Source of the DNA: Microcaldota archaeon
GTDB taxonomy: Archaea; Micrarchaeota; Micrarchaeia; Anstonellales; Bilamarchaeaceae
Length of the DNA stretch: 41,714 bases
Reading direction: 5' to 3'
Assembly: GCA_022627495.1 (NCBI GenBank)
Contig: JAKEGJ010000026.1
Coordinates: forward strand, 1 to 41,714
The notes below the pieces were generated by a model, which was given only the letters and a program-made list of their open reading frames with translations, made no database searches and was not told the origin of the DNA. This document shows, one piece after another, positions 39,491 to 41,714 of this stretch. Positions within the stretch are counted from its first letter, which is position 1, and the number at the start of each line of letters is the position of its first letter. Position numbers and translations under genes: made by a program.

Positions 39491-41714
39491 ATGCGCCGAG
39501 AAATTTTCGTTTTGGCATTGTTACTAGTTGCCTTCTCCTCCGTCGTGGAGGCGAAGGACGCCGTGATGGCGTACCGCTCCGACACCGATGGCACGCTGTG
39601 CACGGGCTCGAATGCGACATGGTGCCCGAGGATACGTTTCTGGAACTCCAGCGGCAGCGGAAGCTGGGGCCCGGAAATCGAGCTCCCCTCGTCTGGCGCC
39701 ATGATTCAGCATGTAATCATCCGTTCATCTCCGGCAATCAACAAGCTCGTCGTCATCTCCCTCGGCTCGGACGACTCTCTCGACGCATTCGTCTGCACCA
39801 TCAACTGCACGGCAACCCAATACTGGACGGTCTACAACGACATCGGAACCGCCGAGGCAGTGGACGCGACCCGGCGCTTCGACTTCCAGTACGAGGAAGG
39901 TACCGGCGATTTGATTCTCGTCTATTCCGTAGCAAGCACCAACGGCTCGCGGGATCTCGCCTACAAAATCCTCCCGAACGCCCAGGTCAACTTATCCGGA
40001 CTGACCGAGCAATATATTGATGATGCCGGCGACGGGGGCAATGTACGCTACTCGTGGGTTGAGCTGGACCGGAAAAAGGCGAATGCGAGCGAGGAGCTTG
40101 CCCTAATCGCAATGGACAGCACGAACGACCATGTCAACTCATGGATCTGGAACGGCAGCGCTTTCGGCAACATGACTGAGATTTCATCGGACGTGTCCAG
40201 GGCCGGAACCCCAGACCGCCGCGAAGCCATCGCTGTGAAGTATATGTATGGTACTGGCAGGGCCATGGCGATTGCAGGGTATGGCAACAACGGCAACGTC
40301 AACTACCAGGTATGGAACGGCTCGGCCTGGAGCGTACCGTCATCCTTTGACATCGATTCAGGCAGCAACACGGATCTTTTCTGGGCCTCCATGAAGGCGG
40401 ACCCGAATTCCGACTATCTCCTGACCGCGCTTATTGAAAGCAACCCCAACGGCCTGCACACTGCCTTCTGGAACGGAAGCGCGTGGAACGTAACCAGCAA
40501 CGTGGGCACGTCGCTTGACGGCGGGGGGTCCACGCGTCCGACAGACCTAGAATGGAACCAGAACTCGACCGGGCTGCTTGTGTGGGGCGACGGCGCCGGA
40601 CAGGTGCTCTGGCGCGAATGCACGCCGCAATGCACCGGAACCACATATACCGATACCAACTACTCGTCCAATACCCGCTTCATCGGAATGGCGAGAAACC
40701 CGGACCAGACCGATTACGTCAAAATCCTCGGCGTCAGGATAAACAACAACGCGAACGGCCCCATCGGCTCCTTCAGCTGGAACGACACCAACATATCCAA
40801 TTACGGGGACTCTGTGATCACGCCGTCTTCAAGCGCGCAGAACGTGGAAATCGCATTCTCCATAGAACCATCGGCATTCCTCGATGCCCAGCCCCCCGTG
40901 GTCACGCTGGTCTCGCCTGCGAACAATTCGGTGTTCACCCAGCAGGATATCAATTTCACATTCAACGTGACGGACGACAAGTCCCTCACGCTCAACTGCT
41001 CGATTTACCTTGATGGCGCATCCAACCAGTCGAACGCGAGCGTTCTGAACGGCACAAACACCGATTTCAGCATAAGCGGAATATCCGGCGGTCAGCACAG
41101 CTGGCTCGTTTCCTGCAACGACACGGCAGGCAATCCGGCAAACAGCACGACGTGGTACTTCTATGTGGATTCAGCGCCAGTCGTTACTCTCAACGCCCCG
41201 GGCAACAGCAGCTTCGTGAATTCATCAGCAGTCGCCTTCAACTTCACAGCGACCGACAACAACGCGACTACTATGAACTGCTCGCTCTTTGTAGATGGGG
41301 CCTTCAACCAGTCCAATTCTTCCGTTTCGAACGGCACGCCGTCTGTCATCAGCGTCAGCGGCCTGAGCCAGGCCCTCCATAACTGGAGCGTGGCCTGCAC
41401 GGACAACAACAATCTGACCGGCTTCAGCGCGACCTGGTACTTCACAGTCGACTCCACCTTCCCAGTGGTGGCAATTGTCAACCCGACCAACTCCACATAC
41501 AACACGTCAACGGTACCGCTCGACTTCACTGTCGTGGAAGCCAACAACCCTACGTGCTGGTACTCATTGGACGGAGGAGCCAACACCTCATTGCCAGGAT
41601 GCGCCAACACGAGCCTCAGCAGCCTTGCAGAGGGAGGCCACAGCGTCACAGTCTATGCCAACGATTCCGCAGGCAACCTTGCCTCTGACACCGAATACTT
41701 CACGGTCGACACCA
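39491..41714 (+). CDS. Large secreted protein with propeller-like and Ig-like repeats (partial, 3' end missing)
   Basis: At least 741 residues; the frame is still open at the end of the window. A signal peptide (MRREIFVLALLLVAFSSVVEA) covers residues 1-21. Residues about 22-450 have repeated blades marked by VNSWIWNGSAFG, VNYQVWNGSAWS and LHTAFWNGSAWN, suggesting a beta-propeller. From about residue 465, three Ig-like or Big-like domains of about 85-90 residues begin with PPVVTLVSPANNS, APVVTLNAPGNSS and FPVVAIVNPTNST, each with paired Cys and a closing WYFxVDS-type strand. N-x-S/T sequons are very frequent, so heavy N-glycosylation is likely. Cell-surface adhesion or S-layer association is inferred. 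Confidence 0.8.
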   Translation, partial: MRREIFVLALLLVAFSSVVEAKDAVMAYRSDTDGTLCTGSNATWCPRIRFWNSSGSGSWGPEIELPSSGAMIQHVIIRSSPAINKLVVISLGSDDSLDAFVCTINCTATQYWTVYNDIGTAEAVDATRRFDFQYEEGTGDLILVYSVASTNGSRDLAYKILPNAQVNLSGLTEQYIDDAGDGGNVRYSWVELDRKKANASEELALIAMDSTNDHVNSWIWNGSAFGNMTEISSDVSRAGTPDRREAIAVKYMYGTGRAMAIAGYGNNGNVNYQVWNGSAWSVPSSFDIDSGSNTDLFWASMKADPNSDYLLTALIESNPNGLHTAFWNGSAWNVTSNVGTSLDGGGSTRPTDLEWNQNSTGLLVWGDGAGQVLWRECTPQCTGTTYTDTNYSSNTRFIGMARNPDQTDYVKILGVRINNNANGPIGSFSWNDTNISNYGDSVITPSSSAQNVEIAFSIEPSAFLDAQPPVVTLVSPANNSVFTQQDINFTFNVTDDKSLTLNCSIYLDGASNQSNASVLNGTNTDFSISGISGGQHSWLVSCNDTAGNPANSTTWYFYVDSAPVVTLNAPGNSSFVNSSAVAFNFTATDNNATTMNCSLFVDGAFNQSNSSVSNGTPSVISVSGLSQALHNWSVACTDNNNLTGFSATWYFTVDSTFPVVAIVNPTNSTYNTSTVPLDFTVVEANNPTCWYSLDGGANTSLPGCANTSLSSLAEGGHSVTVYANDSAGNLASDTEYFTVDT

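Noticed and set aside
1-41714. Mobile elements or integrated plasmid
   Set aside because: No transposase, integrase, terminal inverted repeats or target duplications were recognised in any frame.

Overview
The window reads as about 42 kb of a compact, GC-rich archaeal chromosome. Evidence for Archaea: a split RNA polymerase (rpoB2/rpoB1, rpoA1/rpoA2), rpoH, a GINS subunit, ribosomal proteins L44e, S27e and L30e, aIF2-alpha, Nop10, a PAC2-type proteasome chaperone, a class III signal-peptide pilin, TATA boxes about 25 nt before leaderless starts, and a tRNA gene interrupted at position 37/38. Gene content and order suggest a DPANN-type lineage (Micrarchaeota or Diapherotrites-like); that placement is inference.

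Layout. 1-3639: the end of an S-layer-like protein, then three uncharacterised genes that share a short C-terminal motif. 3735-6665: a replication/translation cluster (GINS, L44e, S27e, aIF2-alpha, Nop10, PAC2). 6729-8110: a pilin-like protein, an OB-fold protein and a small membrane protein. 8249-8456: tRNA-Thr(UGU) with a 136-nt intron made largely of four perfect hairpins. 8534-16891: TyrRS, a large membrane-anchored SF2 helicase, a secreted beta-helix-like protein, a membrane protein, the GMP synthase glutaminase subunit, and an unknown protein carrying the same 36-residue module as the helicase. 17068-25536: the RNA polymerase operon rpoH-rpoB2-rpoB1-rpoA1-rpoA2-rpl30e-nusA. 25704-30844: a second beta-helix-like protein, SurE, a methyltransferase-like protein and AspRS. 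30941-38738: six consecutive, tightly packed genes for polytopic membrane proteins that are all diverged paralogues. 38852-39415: a PIN-domain RNA-ligase-partner protein. 39491-end: a large secreted, sequon-rich protein with Ig-like repeats, cut by the window edge.

Three observations stand out. (1) The six-gene membrane cluster looks like one multi-subunit envelope apparatus; every member has the same core signature (LR, then R, G and P at fixed spacing), and one member carries an extra duplicated two-helix hairpin. (2) aIF2-alpha has no ATG, GTG or TTG start that fits its frame; a Shine-Dalgarno-like GGTGA with the same 4-nt spacing as neighbouring genes points to an ATA start, recalling the AUU start of bacterial infC (IF3). 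(3) The tRNA-Thr intron has four strong hairpins, the outer two of which would compete with the splicing motif.

Many genes use GGTGA placed 4-5 nt before the start; others have a TATA box about 25 nt upstream and are probably leaderless. I see no transposon, CRISPR array or rRNA.
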